Source: an uncultured Oscillospiraceae bacterium (GTDB lineage Bacteria > Bacillota > Clostridia > Oscillospirales > Oscillospiraceae). From it: 43,507 nt of DNA. The position numbers were made by a program, and so were the translations under genes. Shown here piece by piece: positions 23,151 to 31,860 of this stretch (position 1 is its first letter; each line of letters opens with the position of its first letter). The notes under the pieces are model-generated. The model ran no database searches. It worked only from the letters and a program-made list of their open reading frames with translations, and had not been told where the DNA came from. The DNA lies in the NCBI GenBank assembly GCA_944386975.1, contig CALXDC010000021.1, positions 1 to 43,507 of the forward strand, read 5' to 3'.

Positions 23151-24245
23151 TCACACCTCCTCCTCTCCGTCCACCGGATCGTTGACGTAGAGCCGCCGCT
23201 CCTTGAGATACCGCACCAGCTCCGGGGCCTGGCAGCAGGAGACGAAGGTGGTCCAGGAGAGGGCCTTCAGCTCCTGGTCGGAGAGATGCAGCGCCGCGTC
23301 GCAGATCCGATCCGCCAGCTGGAGTGTGGCGATAAGGGTGTTCTGCTTCAGCGTACCCCGGAACATGCGCAGCTCGATGGTGCCGGGATTGGTCAGGTTC
23401 ACGCAGGTGTACCGGCCGCTGCCGCAGCCCTTTTTGGCGTGCTCCAGGATATCCCGGGGCTGTTCCCGGTAGCCGTACCGGGCCGCCCACCGCTCCAGCT
23501 GCCGGGGTGTGCGGCGGCTGAATTTCAAAAGCTCCTCCCAGAATTTCTCGAAGAAGTACAGAATCCGGGCCACGGCTTCGTCCTGCCGTGCCTCCGTCTC
23601 CCCGAAGGCCCGGCGGCTCACATGGATGTGGAGGCCGCAGGTCCGGGCCTGGTGGCTGGTGTAGCCCATGGACCGGGCGGCGGCCAGCACCTCCGCCCAT
23701 GGCATTTCCCGGAGGTGGTAGTCCAGGGACATGGGATAGGTCACCAGTTCGAAGCCGTCGTCCAGGGAGCCGTCGTGCTTGCAGTAGAGCCGCCGCTGCC
23801 CCCGGTTGGCGATGTCCAGCAGCTGCCGGGCGTTGGCGCCGTCCTCCCCCGCTCCATCGATCTCCAGCTCCACCCCGAAAAACCGGGGGCCCTCCCCGTA
23901 AAAAACGGGGGATGGTTTAAAGGAATAGTCGTGAATATTCGCGCCGCGGTCCAGCTGTTCCCAGCATCGGCGGCAGTAGGGGTCCTCTCCCTCCAGATAG
24001 AAGGACTCATTTTCCGGGATCAGGCGGCCGCAGCAGGAGCAGCTGGTGTAGCAGCGGTCGAAGCACCGCGGGCACAGGGGGGAGCGGTCGTCTCCGGCGT
24101 TGTCCTCCCGCCAGATCCGGTCGCCGCAGTGGATGCAGACCACCGTGTCCTGCTCCAGGCAGCTGCTGCAGAAATGGCGGCCGTCAAAGGCGATGAGCCG
24201 GCCCTCAGCGGGGACGCAGCCGCAGGAGTCGCAAACTTGCTTCAT
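23151..24245 (-). CDS. Putative amidoligase with N-terminal zinc-ribbon region
   Basis: 364 aa from ATG 24243-24245 (GAGGTGAT upstream); a longer reading has no such site. Residues 1-110 contain many CxxC pairs (CDSCGC, CSSC, CIHCG, CPRC, CSCCG, CRRC), a LIM or zinc-ribbon-like array. Residues ~125-350 match the Amidoligase_2 family of the glutamine-synthetase-like fold: FFGVELEIDG, KHDGSLDDGFELVT, TCGLHIHVSR, YTCVNLTN and TIELRMFRGTL. The family is predicted to join amines or ammonia to carboxylates at ATP cost. It is the first gene of a tightly coupled operon with amidotransferase, DUF3846 and two micro-peptides. Confidence 0.8.
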   Translation of the reverse strand: MKQVCDSCGCVPAEGRLIAFDGRHFCSSCLEQDTVVCIHCGDRIWREDNAGDDRSPLCPRCFDRCYTSCSCCGRLIPENESFYLEGEDPYCRRCWEQLDRGANIHDYSFKPSPVFYGEGPRFFGVELEIDGAGEDGANARQLLDIANRGQRRLYCKHDGSLDDGFELVTYPMSLDYHLREMPWAEVLAAARSMGYTSHQARTCGLHIHVSRRAFGETEARQDEAVARILYFFEKFWEELLKFSRRTPRQLERWAARYGYREQPRDILEHAKKGCGSGRYTCVNLTNPGTIELRMFRGTLKQNTLIATLQLADRICDAALHLSDQELKALSWTTFVSCCQAPELVRYLKERRLYVNDPVDGEEEV

Positions 24246-24268
24246 AGGGATCACCTCACAAAAAAGAT

Positions 24269-24293
24269 AGCCCGGCGCAGGACGCACCGGGCT
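24269..24293 (-). promoter_or_regulatory. Hairpin in the amidoligase leader
   Basis: AGCCCGG (24269-24275) pairs with CCGGGCT (24287-24293), lying 24 bases upstream of the amidoligase ATG. It could affect translation or be a terminator for a transcript from the right. No promoter in this 170-base divergent gap stands out. Confidence 0.3.
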
Positions 24294-24415
24294 TCATGGA
24301 GATGATATATGGTTGAAATTCATCTGTTTTACGAGAAAAATAAAGGGGAGAAAATGCAGTATTTTATAAATGATCCTCCAACATCCAGGTAAAACCTGAA
24401 TAGGAGGAAACCATC

Positions 24416-24763
24416 ATGAATCCAGAGAAAAAGCAACGAGAAACAACGAGAGAGACCGTTCAGAACATGCGGCGGCGGACCGTGCGTCTGGAGCGGGACG
24501 GCACCTATTGGGAGCCGGAGGAGATTGACAGCTTGATTCAGGAATTTGCCCAGGGCACCGGCATTACAGAGATCGCGCTGCTGCTGCGGCGTACCGAGCG
24601 GGCGGTAGTGCAGCAGATTGAGAAGCGGAATCTCTACCAGGGGCAGCGCGGCCGGTCCAGGAAAAAGCCGGCGGAGAATTCCTGCGGGAAGTGTCTGTGC
24701 GAATTCTGCTCGGCGCCGCCGGAGGCGTGCCCCTGTGGGCGGAAGGAAAAGGAGGGGGACTGA
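24416..24763 (+). CDS. Small HTH protein with Cys-rich tail
   Basis: 115 aa with TAGGAGG before the ATG. Residues 30-75 (YWEPEEIDSLIQEFAQGTGITEIALLLRRTERAVVQQIEK) look like a SANT/Myb-type or sigma-4-like helix-turn-helix. The basic stretch RGRSRKKPAENS leads to CGKCLCEFCSAPPEACPC, seven Cys that could bind zinc. It is likely a DNA-binding regulator of the element. The next gene begins two bases after its stop, so they form a pair transcribed away from the amidoligase operon. Confidence 0.6.
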   Translation: MNPEKKQRETTRETVQNMRRRTVRLERDGTYWEPEEIDSLIQEFAQGTGITEIALLLRRTERAVVQQIEKRNLYQGQRGRSRKKPAENSCGKCLCEFCSAPPEACPCGRKEKEGD

Positions 24764-24764
24764 T

Positions 24765-24992
24765 ATGCTGGAGGAGTATGCGGATATTCTCACGGTGGAG
24801 GAGGTCTGCGAGGCGCTGCGGATCGGAGACAACGCCGCCTATGGGCTGCTGCGCAGCGGCCAGCTGAAGGGCTACCGCAACGGCCGCACCTGGCGGATTC
24901 CAAAAGAGTCCGTCCGCCGCTTCATCCTGGAGCGTGCGGGGCTGGGGGGAGTGTGCGGTCAGGACGAATGGCCCGGTGCGGCGTGTAGGTAG
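24765..24992 (+). CDS. Excisionase-family helix-turn-helix protein
   Basis: 75 aa, ATG 24765, with AAAGGAGGGGG in the end of the previous gene. DILTVEEVCEALRIGDNAAYGLLRSGQLKGYRNGRTWRIPKESVRRFI is the standard small excisionase/MerR-like fold (helix_turn_helix_17 type), where R-N-G-R-T-W forms the wing. It may be the directionality factor of the integrase at 13892-15184, even though it lies at the far end of the element. It is the last element-like gene before the polysaccharide operon, so the right boundary should lie between about 24993 and 25240. Confidence 0.75.
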   Translation: MLEEYADILTVEEVCEALRIGDNAAYGLLRSGQLKGYRNGRTWRIPKESVRRFILERAGLGGVCGQDEWPGAACR

Positions 24993-25080
24993 ATAAGATA
25001 TCCTCAAGAACATGCCCAGGTATGTTAGAAAGAATTTGTACAGTTTGAACCTCTTTCCAGGTAAACAAGGCGTTTCTTTA

Positions 25081-25109
25081 TTGCATAGCAATATGCGATA
25101 TGTTATAAT
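25081..25109 (+). promoter_or_regulatory. Promoter of the polysaccharide operon with overlapping inverted repeat
   Basis: TTGCAT (25081-25086), a 17-base spacer and perfect TATAAT (25104-25109). GCATA-GCAA-TATGC (25083-25096) overlaps the -35 and spacer, so a repressor could sit there. The leader to ATG 25245 is about 130 bases. The gap 24993-25244 holds no gene. Confidence 0.65.
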
Positions 25110-25173
25110 CATAAAACATAAAAACATGTTTGAGATTGCAAAAGATTGAAACAACTGGGTAGGTTTGATCTAC

Positions 25174-25185
25174 ATATGATCATAT
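25174..25185. promoter_or_regulatory. 12-bp palindrome in the polysaccharide operon leader
   Basis: ATATGATCATAT is a perfect palindrome about 65 bases downstream of the -10 box. It may be an operator; the AT-rich context makes chance possible. Confidence 0.25.
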
Positions 25186-25244
25186 AGTACAGGAAAGATA
25201 AGGAACTGGTTTGCTCACGATCACAATGATGGAGGAATGCCACA

Positions 25245-26123
25245 ATGAAAGGAATTGTTTTGGCCGGTGGAAGCGGTACGCGGCTGTATCCCCTTACAAT
25301 GGTGACGTCCAAGCAATTGCTCCCGATTTACGATAAACCCATGGTATATTATCCACTGTCCACTTTGATGCTGGCAGGAATACGAGATATCCTCATTATT
25401 TCCACACCTCAGGATCTGCCCAATTTTGAGCGGCTTCTGGGGGATGGCAGCCAGTTCGGGATTCACCTCTCCTACAAGGTGCAGCCCTCTCCGGATGGGC
25501 TGGCCCAGGCTTTTATTCTGGGGGAGGAATTTGTGGCCGGAGACCGGTGCGCCATGATTTTGGGAGACAATGTCTTTTACGGCGCCGGACTCACTTCTCA
25601 CCTGCGGCGGGCTGCCAGTCAGGAGACGGGAGCTACTGTGTTCGGCTATTATGTGGATGATCCCCAGCGTTTCGGTGTGGTGGAATTTGATGCTTCCGGC
25701 AAGGCTGTGTCTCTGGAGGAAAAACCCCAAAACCCCAAGTCTAATTACGCCGTGACAGGACTTTATTTCTACGACGAGAAGGTCTGCCAGCGGGCCAAAG
25801 AACTGAAGCCCTCTGCGCGGGGAGAACTGGAGATTACGGATCTCAACAGGATCTATCTGGAAGAGGATACCCTGAACGTCATTACCCTGGGCCGGGGCTA
25901 TGCCTGGCTGGACACCGGCACGGTGGACTCATTGGCGGAGGCCACGGAGTTTGTCCGGGTCATTGAAACGCGTACTGACACCAAGATCGCGGCGCTGGAG
26001 GAAATTGCTTACCGCAACGGCTGGATCGACCGGGAGAGGCTGCTGGCCTCTGCAGAAAAGTACGGGAAGTCGCCGTACGGCGCGCACCTGCGGGCTGTGG
26101 CAGACAACAAGATTTTATACTGA
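25245..26123 (+). CDS. rmlA: Glucose-1-phosphate thymidylyltransferase
   Basis: 292 aa, the usual length, with GGAGG before ATG. It converts glucose-1-phosphate and dTTP to dTDP-glucose, the first step to dTDP-L-rhamnose. The nucleotide-binding start [13 protein letters not shown], the [17 protein letters not shown] segment, LGDNVFYG and [20 protein letters not shown] are all intact RmlA signatures. First gene of an 18-kb plus-strand operon; rmlC follows after 16 bases. Confidence 0.95.
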   Translation: MKGIVLAGGSGTRLYPLTMVTSKQLLPIYDKPMVYYPLSTLMLAGIRDILIISTPQDLPNFERLLGDGSQFGIHLSYKVQPSPDGLAQAFILGEEFVAGDRCAMILGDNVFYGAGLTSHLRRAASQETGATVFGYYVDDPQRFGVVEFDASGKAVSLEEKPQNPKSNYAVTGLYFYDEKVCQRAKELKPSARGELEITDLNRIYLEEDTLNVITLGRGYAWLDTGTVDSLAEATEFVRVIETRTDTKIAALEEIAYRNGWIDRERLLASAEKYGKSPYGAHLRAVADNKILY

Positions 26124-26139
26124 GAGGCGGATATCTTCT

Positions 26140-26685
26140 ATGGAATTTATGAAAACAAAGCTGGACGGTGTGATTATTGTGGAGCCGAAGGTGTTCGGCG
26201 ACCACCGGGGCTTCTTCATGGAGAGCTGGTCCAAGCGGGAATTTGAAAAGGCAGGTCTGTTCTACGACTTTGTGCAGGACAACCACTCATCCTCTACGGT
26301 GAAGGGGACCTTGCGCGGCATTCATTTTCAGAAAGGAGACAAAGCGCAGGCCAAGCTGGTGCGCTGTGCCCGGGGCGCTGTGTTGGATGTGGCGGTAGAT
26401 CTGCGCCCGGCCAGTCCCACTTATAAACAGTGGGTGGCGGTAGAACTCTCAGAGGAGAACAAGCGGCAGCTGCTGATCCCCAGGGGGTTCGGCCACGGCT
26501 TTGTGACGCTGACAGACCATGTGGAGTTCCTCTACAAGGCGGACAACTATTACGCGCCGGAGGCGGATGGCGGTATTCGTTGGAACGATCCTGAGCTGGC
26601 GATTGACTGGGGTGTGGAAGAGCCGATTTTGTCGCAGAAGGACCAGACGTCCCCGTGGCTGAAGGACGCCGAAACCGGATTTTAA
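26140..26685 (+). CDS. rmlC: dTDP-4-dehydrorhamnose 3,5-epimerase
   Basis: 181 aa from ATG 26140 (AGAGGCGG upstream); an in-frame ATG nine bases later is an alternative. Cupin-fold enzyme with DHRGFFMESW, the catalytic His in LRGIHFQ, PRGFGHGFVTL and the Tyr region EFLYKADNYYAPEADGGIRWNDP. It epimerises dTDP-4-keto-6-deoxyglucose at C3 and C5. Lies between rmlA and rmlB with 12 bases to the latter. Confidence 0.95.
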   Translation: MEFMKTKLDGVIIVEPKVFGDHRGFFMESWSKREFEKAGLFYDFVQDNHSSSTVKGTLRGIHFQKGDKAQAKLVRCARGAVLDVAVDLRPASPTYKQWVAVELSEENKRQLLIPRGFGHGFVTLTDHVEFLYKADNYYAPEADGGIRWNDPELAIDWGVEEPILSQKDQTSPWLKDAETGF

Positions 26686-26697
26686 GGAGAAAAGATC

Positions 26698-27717
26698 ATG
26701 AAAATGTTGATTACCGGCGGCGCCGGCTTCATTGGCAGCAATTTTATATTTCACATGCGTAAGGCCCATCCTGATTATGAGCTCATTTGTGTAGATAAAC
26801 TGACCTATGCCGGTAACTTGGAGACCTTGGCGCCTGTGATGGACGATCCCAAGTTTACCTTTGTCAAAGCGGATATTGCGGACCGCGCCGCCATGGAGGA
26901 GACCTTTGCCGGTCTGCGTCCGGATGTGGTGGTGAACTTCGCCGCTGAGAGCCATGTAGACCGTTCCATTGAGAACCCGGGAGTGTTTCTGGAGACCAAC
27001 GTGATGGGTACCCAGGTGCTGCTGGATGTCAGCCGGAAGTACAGTGTGCAGCGGTACCATCAGGTATCCACCGATGAGGTGTACGGAGACTTGCCTCTGG
27101 ACCGGCCCGACCTGTTCTTCACGGAGCAGACCCCGCTGCATACCTCCTCGCCCTATTCCGCATCCAAGGCTTCGGCAGATCTCCTGTGCAATGCGTATCA
27201 GCGCACCTACGGCATGCCGATCACGATCTCCCGCTGCTCCAATAACTACGGTCCCTACCAGTTTCCGGAGAAACTGATTCCCCTGATGATTGCCAACGCT
27301 TTGGCGGACAAGCCTCTCCCGGTCTACGGTCAGGGAATCAACGTGCGGGACTGGCTATATGTGGAGGATCACTGCCGGGCCATTGATTTGATCTTGGGAA
27401 ATGGAAAAGTAGGCAATGTCTATAACATCGGCGGGCATAATGAGATGCGCAACATCGACATTGTCAAGAAGATCCTGGCGATCTTGGGCAAGCCTGAGAG
27501 CCTCATTACCTATGTGACGGATCGCAAAGGACATGATATGCGCTACGCCATCGATCCTGCCTTCATCCACCGGGAGCTGGGCTGGCTGCCGGAGACCAAG
27601 TTTGAAGATGGAATTCAAAAAACGGTGCAGTGGTATTTGGAGAATCGCCCTTGGTGGGAGAATATTGTCAATGGAGAGTATCAGACCTATTATGAACGGA
27701 TGTACGGAAACCGGTAA
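26698..27717 (+). CDS. rmlB: dTDP-glucose 4,6-dehydratase
   Basis: 339 aa with AAGGAGA before ATG. NAD-binding GGAGFIGSN is at the N-terminus. The active site is seen as STDEVYG and YSASKASAD (Tyr/Lys pair), with [18 protein letters not shown] and [16 protein letters not shown] further on, all RmlB hallmarks. It makes dTDP-4-keto-6-deoxyglucose. The 3' end overlaps the following glycosyltransferase start region. Confidence 0.95.
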   Translation: MKMLITGGAGFIGSNFIFHMRKAHPDYELICVDKLTYAGNLETLAPVMDDPKFTFVKADIADRAAMEETFAGLRPDVVVNFAAESHVDRSIENPGVFLETNVMGTQVLLDVSRKYSVQRYHQVSTDEVYGDLPLDRPDLFFTEQTPLHTSSPYSASKASADLLCNAYQRTYGMPITISRCSNNYGPYQFPEKLIPLMIANALADKPLPVYGQGINVRDWLYVEDHCRAIDLILGNGKVGNVYNIGGHNEMRNIDIVKKILAILGKPESLITYVTDRKGHDMRYAIDPAFIHRELGWLPETKFEDGIQKTVQWYLENRPWWENIVNGEYQTYYERMYGNR

Positions 27718-28675
27718 GCCTCTGGTCTCCATCCTGATGGCAGTCTATGAGCCGCGGATGGACTGGCTGCGGGAACAGCTGCTGTCCCTGAATGCGCAGA
27801 CGTACCCGAATTTGCGGCTCTATATCCGGGATGATTGTTCTCCTACGGTGCCATATGAAGAAATACAGTCCTGCGTGCAGGACTGTATTTCCGCGTTTCC
27901 GTATACGATCCAGCGAAATGAACAAAATCTGGGATCCAACGGGACCTTTGAGTGGCTGACCAGGGAAGCGGAAGGTGAATATTTTGCCTACTGTGACCAA
28001 GATGACGTATGGTTGCCGGAAAAGATAGAACGATTGAAAGATTCCTTGTTGAAAAAACAAGCTCTCCTAGTGTGCTCTGATATGTATGTAATTGATGAAA
28101 ACGGGATGATTATTGCAGATAGTATTAGAAAAGTGCGACGTCACCACGTATTTTGTTCTGGGGAGCGATTATCTAGAAAGTTGCTATTTAGTAATTTTGT
28201 AACCGGCTGTACGATGATGGTTAATAGCAAAATGGCCAAAGCTGCAGTCCCCTTTTGCCCGTATATGGTACATGATCATTATTTGGCACTATGGAGTGCT
28301 GAACACGGTAAAATTTATAGTGAGAGCAGGCCACTCATACGCTACCGAATACACGGAGCAAATCAGACAAATGTGATGGCTGGTGTAAAGGATAAGCGCA
28401 GTTATGGCGAAATTAGAATACGGCTATCAAAAAATAAATTTGAATGGCTAAAGGAACATTTTCCTTGTGGACAGGAGACAAAGGAGGCTATTAATCAAGG
28501 TTTAATTTGGTCTGATGCGCGCTTGAGAAGCTGGAATCACCGAGGAGGTATGGGCACTCTGTGGAAATATCGGAATCTTAACAGAATTGTGTCTGCAGCG
28601 GAATGTTGTTTAAAATATATGCCAAATAGTGTGTTTATGGCGGCCGTACGTTTGGTAAGAAATAATAAGGTGTAA
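27671..28675 (+). CDS. Glycosyltransferase family 2
   Basis: 334 aa from ATG 27671 (GGGAG ten bases upstream); ATG 27692 is an alternative and both lie inside the end of rmlB. The GT-A start is [41 protein letters not shown], and the DxD-like region is [26 protein letters not shown] and [11 protein letters not shown] follow, typical of rhamnosyltransferase-like GT2 enzymes. It should add one sugar to the glycan in the cytoplasm. Base composition changes inside the gene: the first ~280 bases are as GC-rich as rmlB, the rest is clearly AT-rich. This suggests a recombined 3' portion. Confidence 0.85.
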   Translation: MESIRPIMNGCTETGKPLVSILMAVYEPRMDWLREQLLSLNAQTYPNLRLYIRDDCSPTVPYEEIQSCVQDCISAFPYTIQRNEQNLGSNGTFEWLTREAEGEYFAYCDQDDVWLPEKIERLKDSLLKKQALLVCSDMYVIDENGMIIADSIRKVRRHHVFCSGERLSRKLLFSNFVTGCTMMVNSKMAKAAVPFCPYMVHDHYLALWSAEHGKIYSESRPLIRYRIHGANQTNVMAGVKDKRSYGEIRIRLSKNKFEWLKEHFPCGQETKEAINQGLIWSDARLRSWNHRGGMGTLWKYRNLNRIVSAAECCLKYMPNSVFMAAVRLVRNNKV

Positions 28676-30357
28676 TGATGAAAATATTAGTGACAGGTGC
28701 AACAGGGCAGCTGGGATATGAGGTTTGTAAGGTCTTGCGAGAGAGGGGGGTGGAATATAAGGGCGTGTGCTCGGCAGATTTTAGTATTGTGGATGCTGCT
28801 GCGGTGGACGCCTACGTGAGGGAATACCGGCCGGATGCGGTGATTCATTGCGCAGCCTATACTGCTGTGGATGAGGCGGAGGGCCACCGGGAGCAGTGCT
28901 TTGCGGTGAATGAGATGGGTACTCGAAATATTGCCCGGGCTTGCCGAGCATTAGACGCCAAAATGCTGTATATCTCCACTGATTATGTGTTTTCTGGCAA
29001 GGGAAGCAGGCCTTACGAGGTGGACGACCAGGTTCAGCCTCAGAACGTGTACGGAGCCAGCAAGCTGGCAGGTGAGTTTGCTGTGAAGGAGAACCTGACG
29101 AGGTACTTCATTGTACGCACCTCTTGGCTGTTTGGCCGGGGAAATAACTTCATTGTGAATATCCTGCACAGGGCCCAGGAGAATAAGAGCATCACGGTAG
29201 TGGACGATCAGGTGGGGGCACCTACTTATGCTGCGGATTTGGCAAAATTACTCTGTGATATGGTGGAGAGCGATCGATATGGAATCTATCACGCGGCGAA
29301 TGAGGGGAGCTGCAGCCGATATGAGCTGGCCCGGGAAGTAGTGTGCCAAGCGTGGTTGGATGTACAAGTCCGATCGTGCGCTACAAAGGAGTATAGCCTG
29401 CCTGCTGTCCGTCCTCTCAACTCCCGACTGAGCAAGGAGAGCCTAGATGTGGCTGGGTTTGCCCGACTGCCGAGTTGGCAAGATGCCTTGTGGCGCTTCC
29501 TGCGCCGGGATAACCCTACAAAAAAAATATTGGTGACTGGCGGAAACGGATATCTCGGAAAGCATGTAGTAAAGTTGTTGTTGGATGCTGGATATCCGGT
29601 TATGGTAGCGGCCTCACACCCGGAAGCGACTGATCCCCGGGCACTCATCTGCCCAGAGCCGATTTTTTCTGGAGCAGAAGACATTTACCGCAGAGTGGGC
29701 AGCCCTGACGTGTGCATCCACTTGGCCTGGAAGGACGGCTTTGCCCATAACTCTCCAGCCCACATGCAGAACCTCTCGAATCATATTGAGTTTTGCAGAC
29801 ATATGATGAATGGAGGACTACCCATTCTTTCGTGTATGGGCACTATGCATGAAGTGGGATATTGGGAGGGCCCTATTAATGAGAATACCCCGTGTGCTCC
29901 GCAGACTCAGTATGGAATTGCCAAGAATGCCATGAGACAGAGCCTATTGCTTTTGGCGAGGGAAAACACATGTGTGTTGCACTGGCTAAGGCTCTATTAT
30001 ATCGTTAGTGACGACGTCAACGGGCAAAACATTTTCGCTAAGATTCTAAAGGCTGCTAAACAGGGGAAAACCACTTTCCCCTTCACCAGCGGCAAAAATG
30101 TGTACGATTTTATTGAAATTGATGAGCTCGCTAGACTGATTGTGATGGCCAGCCTCCAAACGGAGGTCTCAGGTGTAACGGATGTGTGTACAGGAAAACC
30201 AGAATCCCTGGCCTCGTGTGTGGAGCGGTTTATACAGTCTCACCATCTTTCTATCAAGCTAGAATATGGGAAGTATCCTGACCGGCCGTATGACAGTCCG
30301 GGGGAGTGGGGAGACAGTACCAAAATCCAAAAGATCCAGGAGAACTATAAAAAATGA
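28675..30357 (+). CDS. rmlD: RmlD (dTDP-4-dehydrorhamnose reductase) fused to a second SDR enzyme
   Basis: 560 aa; the ATG overlaps the previous stop as TAATG. Residues 1-280 are a complete RmlD: ILVTGATGQLGYEV, STDYVFSGKG, the YGASK catalytic pair, VRTSWLFG, VDDQVGAPTYAADLA and the RP.NSRL end. After a short RRDNPTKK linker, residues ~283-560 are a second extended SDR with its own VTGGNGYLGKHV, the YGIAK pair, LRLYYIVSDD and FIEIDELARLI. The first part makes dTDP-L-rhamnose. The second may be another nucleotide-sugar reductase or epimerase (for example toward 6-deoxytalose, or a heptose epimerase), which cannot be decided by eye. RmlD is normally a separate ~285-aa protein. Confidence 0.85.
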   Translation: MMKILVTGATGQLGYEVCKVLRERGVEYKGVCSADFSIVDAAAVDAYVREYRPDAVIHCAAYTAVDEAEGHREQCFAVNEMGTRNIARACRALDAKMLYISTDYVFSGKGSRPYEVDDQVQPQNVYGASKLAGEFAVKENLTRYFIVRTSWLFGRGNNFIVNILHRAQENKSITVVDDQVGAPTYAADLAKLLCDMVESDRYGIYHAANEGSCSRYELAREVVCQAWLDVQVRSCATKEYSLPAVRPLNSRLSKESLDVAGFARLPSWQDALWRFLRRDNPTKKILVTGGNGYLGKHVVKLLLDAGYPVMVAASHPEATDPRALICPEPIFSGAEDIYRRVGSPDVCIHLAWKDGFAHNSPAHMQNLSNHIEFCRHMMNGGLPILSCMGTMHEVGYWEGPINENTPCAPQTQYGIAKNAMRQSLLLLARENTCVLHWLRLYYIVSDDVNGQNIFAKILKAAKQGKTTFPFTSGKNVYDFIEIDELARLIVMASLQTEVSGVTDVCTGKPESLASCVERFIQSHHLSIKLEYGKYPDRPYDSPGEWGDSTKIQKIQENYKK

Positions 30358-30404
30358 CGGAACAGGGAAGATCATAGGGCAGAGTATATAAGAGGAGAGA
30401 AGTT

Positions 30405-31844
30405 GTGGTGCAGGATTTAGAACAGATTAAGAATCAGACAGTGCTGGTGGTCGGCGATATGATGGTGGATAAATATATCTTGGGAACAGTGAACCGCATA
30501 TCACCGGAGGCACCGGTTCCTGTGTTGCATCAACGGGAGGTCCAGAGAAAACTGGGAGGTGCCGGCAATGTCATTGTGAATGTAGTGAGCCTGGGAGCTA
30601 GAGTCAGGGCTGTGGGGCGTGTGGGAAATGATGAGGAAGGTGCATTTTTTTCCCGGAATCTCAGCGATCTGCATGTGGACACACGGTATATTTTTATAGA
30701 GGGCAGCACCATCACAAAAACAAGGGTATCCGCCAGCAATCAGCAGTTCATCCGAATTGACGAAGAGACTGTGACGGCGCCTTCGAAAAGCGTGACAGAA
30801 CGGATCTCAGCGGAGCTGGACGCTATTTTAGGTGGCGTCACCGTAGTGGTGCTTTCCGATTATGCAAAGGGATTTTTGACTGAAGAATTGACGCAGAGGA
30901 TTATCGTTGCGGCAAAGGAACGGGGGATCATCGTATTGGTGGACCCCAAGGGAAAGCACGTGGGCAAGTACAGAGGGGCAACAGCTATTACCCCTAACGG
31001 CAAGGAATTCATGGATATGACCGGCCTGGCCGAACTCCCTGGAGAGGCGAAGATCGAGGAAGTGGGTCTGCGATTGTGCACGCAGGCAGATCTGGATTAT
31101 GTCATTTTTACCCGCTCGGAGAAGGGTATCTCCGTGATTGACAGAGCAGATGCAAAAAAAACCGACTACCCCGCACTGAAAAAAGAGGTCGTGGATGTGA
31201 CCGGTGCAGGAGATACGGTTGTGGCTACTATTGCCCTCATGCTGGGGGCGGGCTTTCCCATGAGCGAATGTATCACCATGGCCAATCAAGCCGCCTCTAT
31301 TGTAATCTCTCGGTTCGGGGCGTCCCAGACTACGGTGGAGGAGATAAAAGAGGCCTTAGGCATGCAAGTGCAGACGGGACATGATCAGCAGGAGATCTTA
31401 GCGCGGATTGCACAACAGAAACGCCGGGGCAAGAAGGTCGTGTTTACCAATGGTTGTTTTGACTTGGTACATGCTGGGCATATCAGCAGCTTCCGTCAGG
31501 CGCGGTCATTTGGGGATATTCTGGTAGTGGGGGTTAATTCGGATGAGTCTGTTCGCAGACTGAAGGGGGAAACCCGGCCTATCGTGTCATTGCCCCATCG
31601 GATTGCCTTGCTGACAGCGCTGAAATGCGTGGATTATGTTATTCCCTTTGAGGAGGACACGCCTCAGGACCTGATCGAACAGGTCAGACCTGATGTGTTG
31701 GTGAAGGGGAAGGACTGGGAAGGAAAGAGAATTGCGGGTGATGAGTTTGTGCAGGCCTATGGCGGAAGTGTGCGCTTTGTGGAATTGGAGCAGGGGTTGT
31801 CTACGACGGAGCTCATTGAACGCATTAAGAAGACGATAAAATGA
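30405..31844 (+). CDS. hldE: Bifunctional heptose-7-phosphate kinase/heptose-1-phosphate adenylyltransferase
   Basis: 479 aa from GTG 30405 with AGGAGA upstream; full HldE length. The ribokinase-like domain (1-325) has KLGGAGNVIVNVVSLGA, NGKEF and the catalytic DVTGAGDT (~264-271). The adenylyltransferase domain (~345-479) has VVFTNGCFDLVHAGH with the nucleotide-binding HAGH (~356-359), GVNSDESVRRLKG and a STTELIERI end. It makes ADP-D-glycero-beta-D-manno-heptose together with GmhA and GmhB, both encoded in this operon. No separate HldD epimerase gene is seen. ADP-heptose genes are standard in Gram-negatives and less expected in this background. Confidence 0.9.
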   Translation: MVQDLEQIKNQTVLVVGDMMVDKYILGTVNRISPEAPVPVLHQREVQRKLGGAGNVIVNVVSLGARVRAVGRVGNDEEGAFFSRNLSDLHVDTRYIFIEGSTITKTRVSASNQQFIRIDEETVTAPSKSVTERISAELDAILGGVTVVVLSDYAKGFLTEELTQRIIVAAKERGIIVLVDPKGKHVGKYRGATAITPNGKEFMDMTGLAELPGEAKIEEVGLRLCTQADLDYVIFTRSEKGISVIDRADAKKTDYPALKKEVVDVTGAGDTVVATIALMLGAGFPMSECITMANQAASIVISRFGASQTTVEEIKEALGMQVQTGHDQQEILARIAQQKRRGKKVVFTNGCFDLVHAGHISSFRQARSFGDILVVGVNSDESVRRLKGETRPIVSLPHRIALLTALKCVDYVIPFEEDTPQDLIEQVRPDVLVKGKDWEGKRIAGDEFVQAYGGSVRFVELEQGLSTTELIERIKKTIK

Positions 31845-31860
31845 AGGCGGGTACATTAAG

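Noticed and set aside
13762-25143. Shared ATTGCAAAA at about 13764 and 25135 as attachment core of the mobilisable element
   Set aside because: Nine AT-rich bases shared at the two expected edges could be chance and flanks do not match well; no att site is called.
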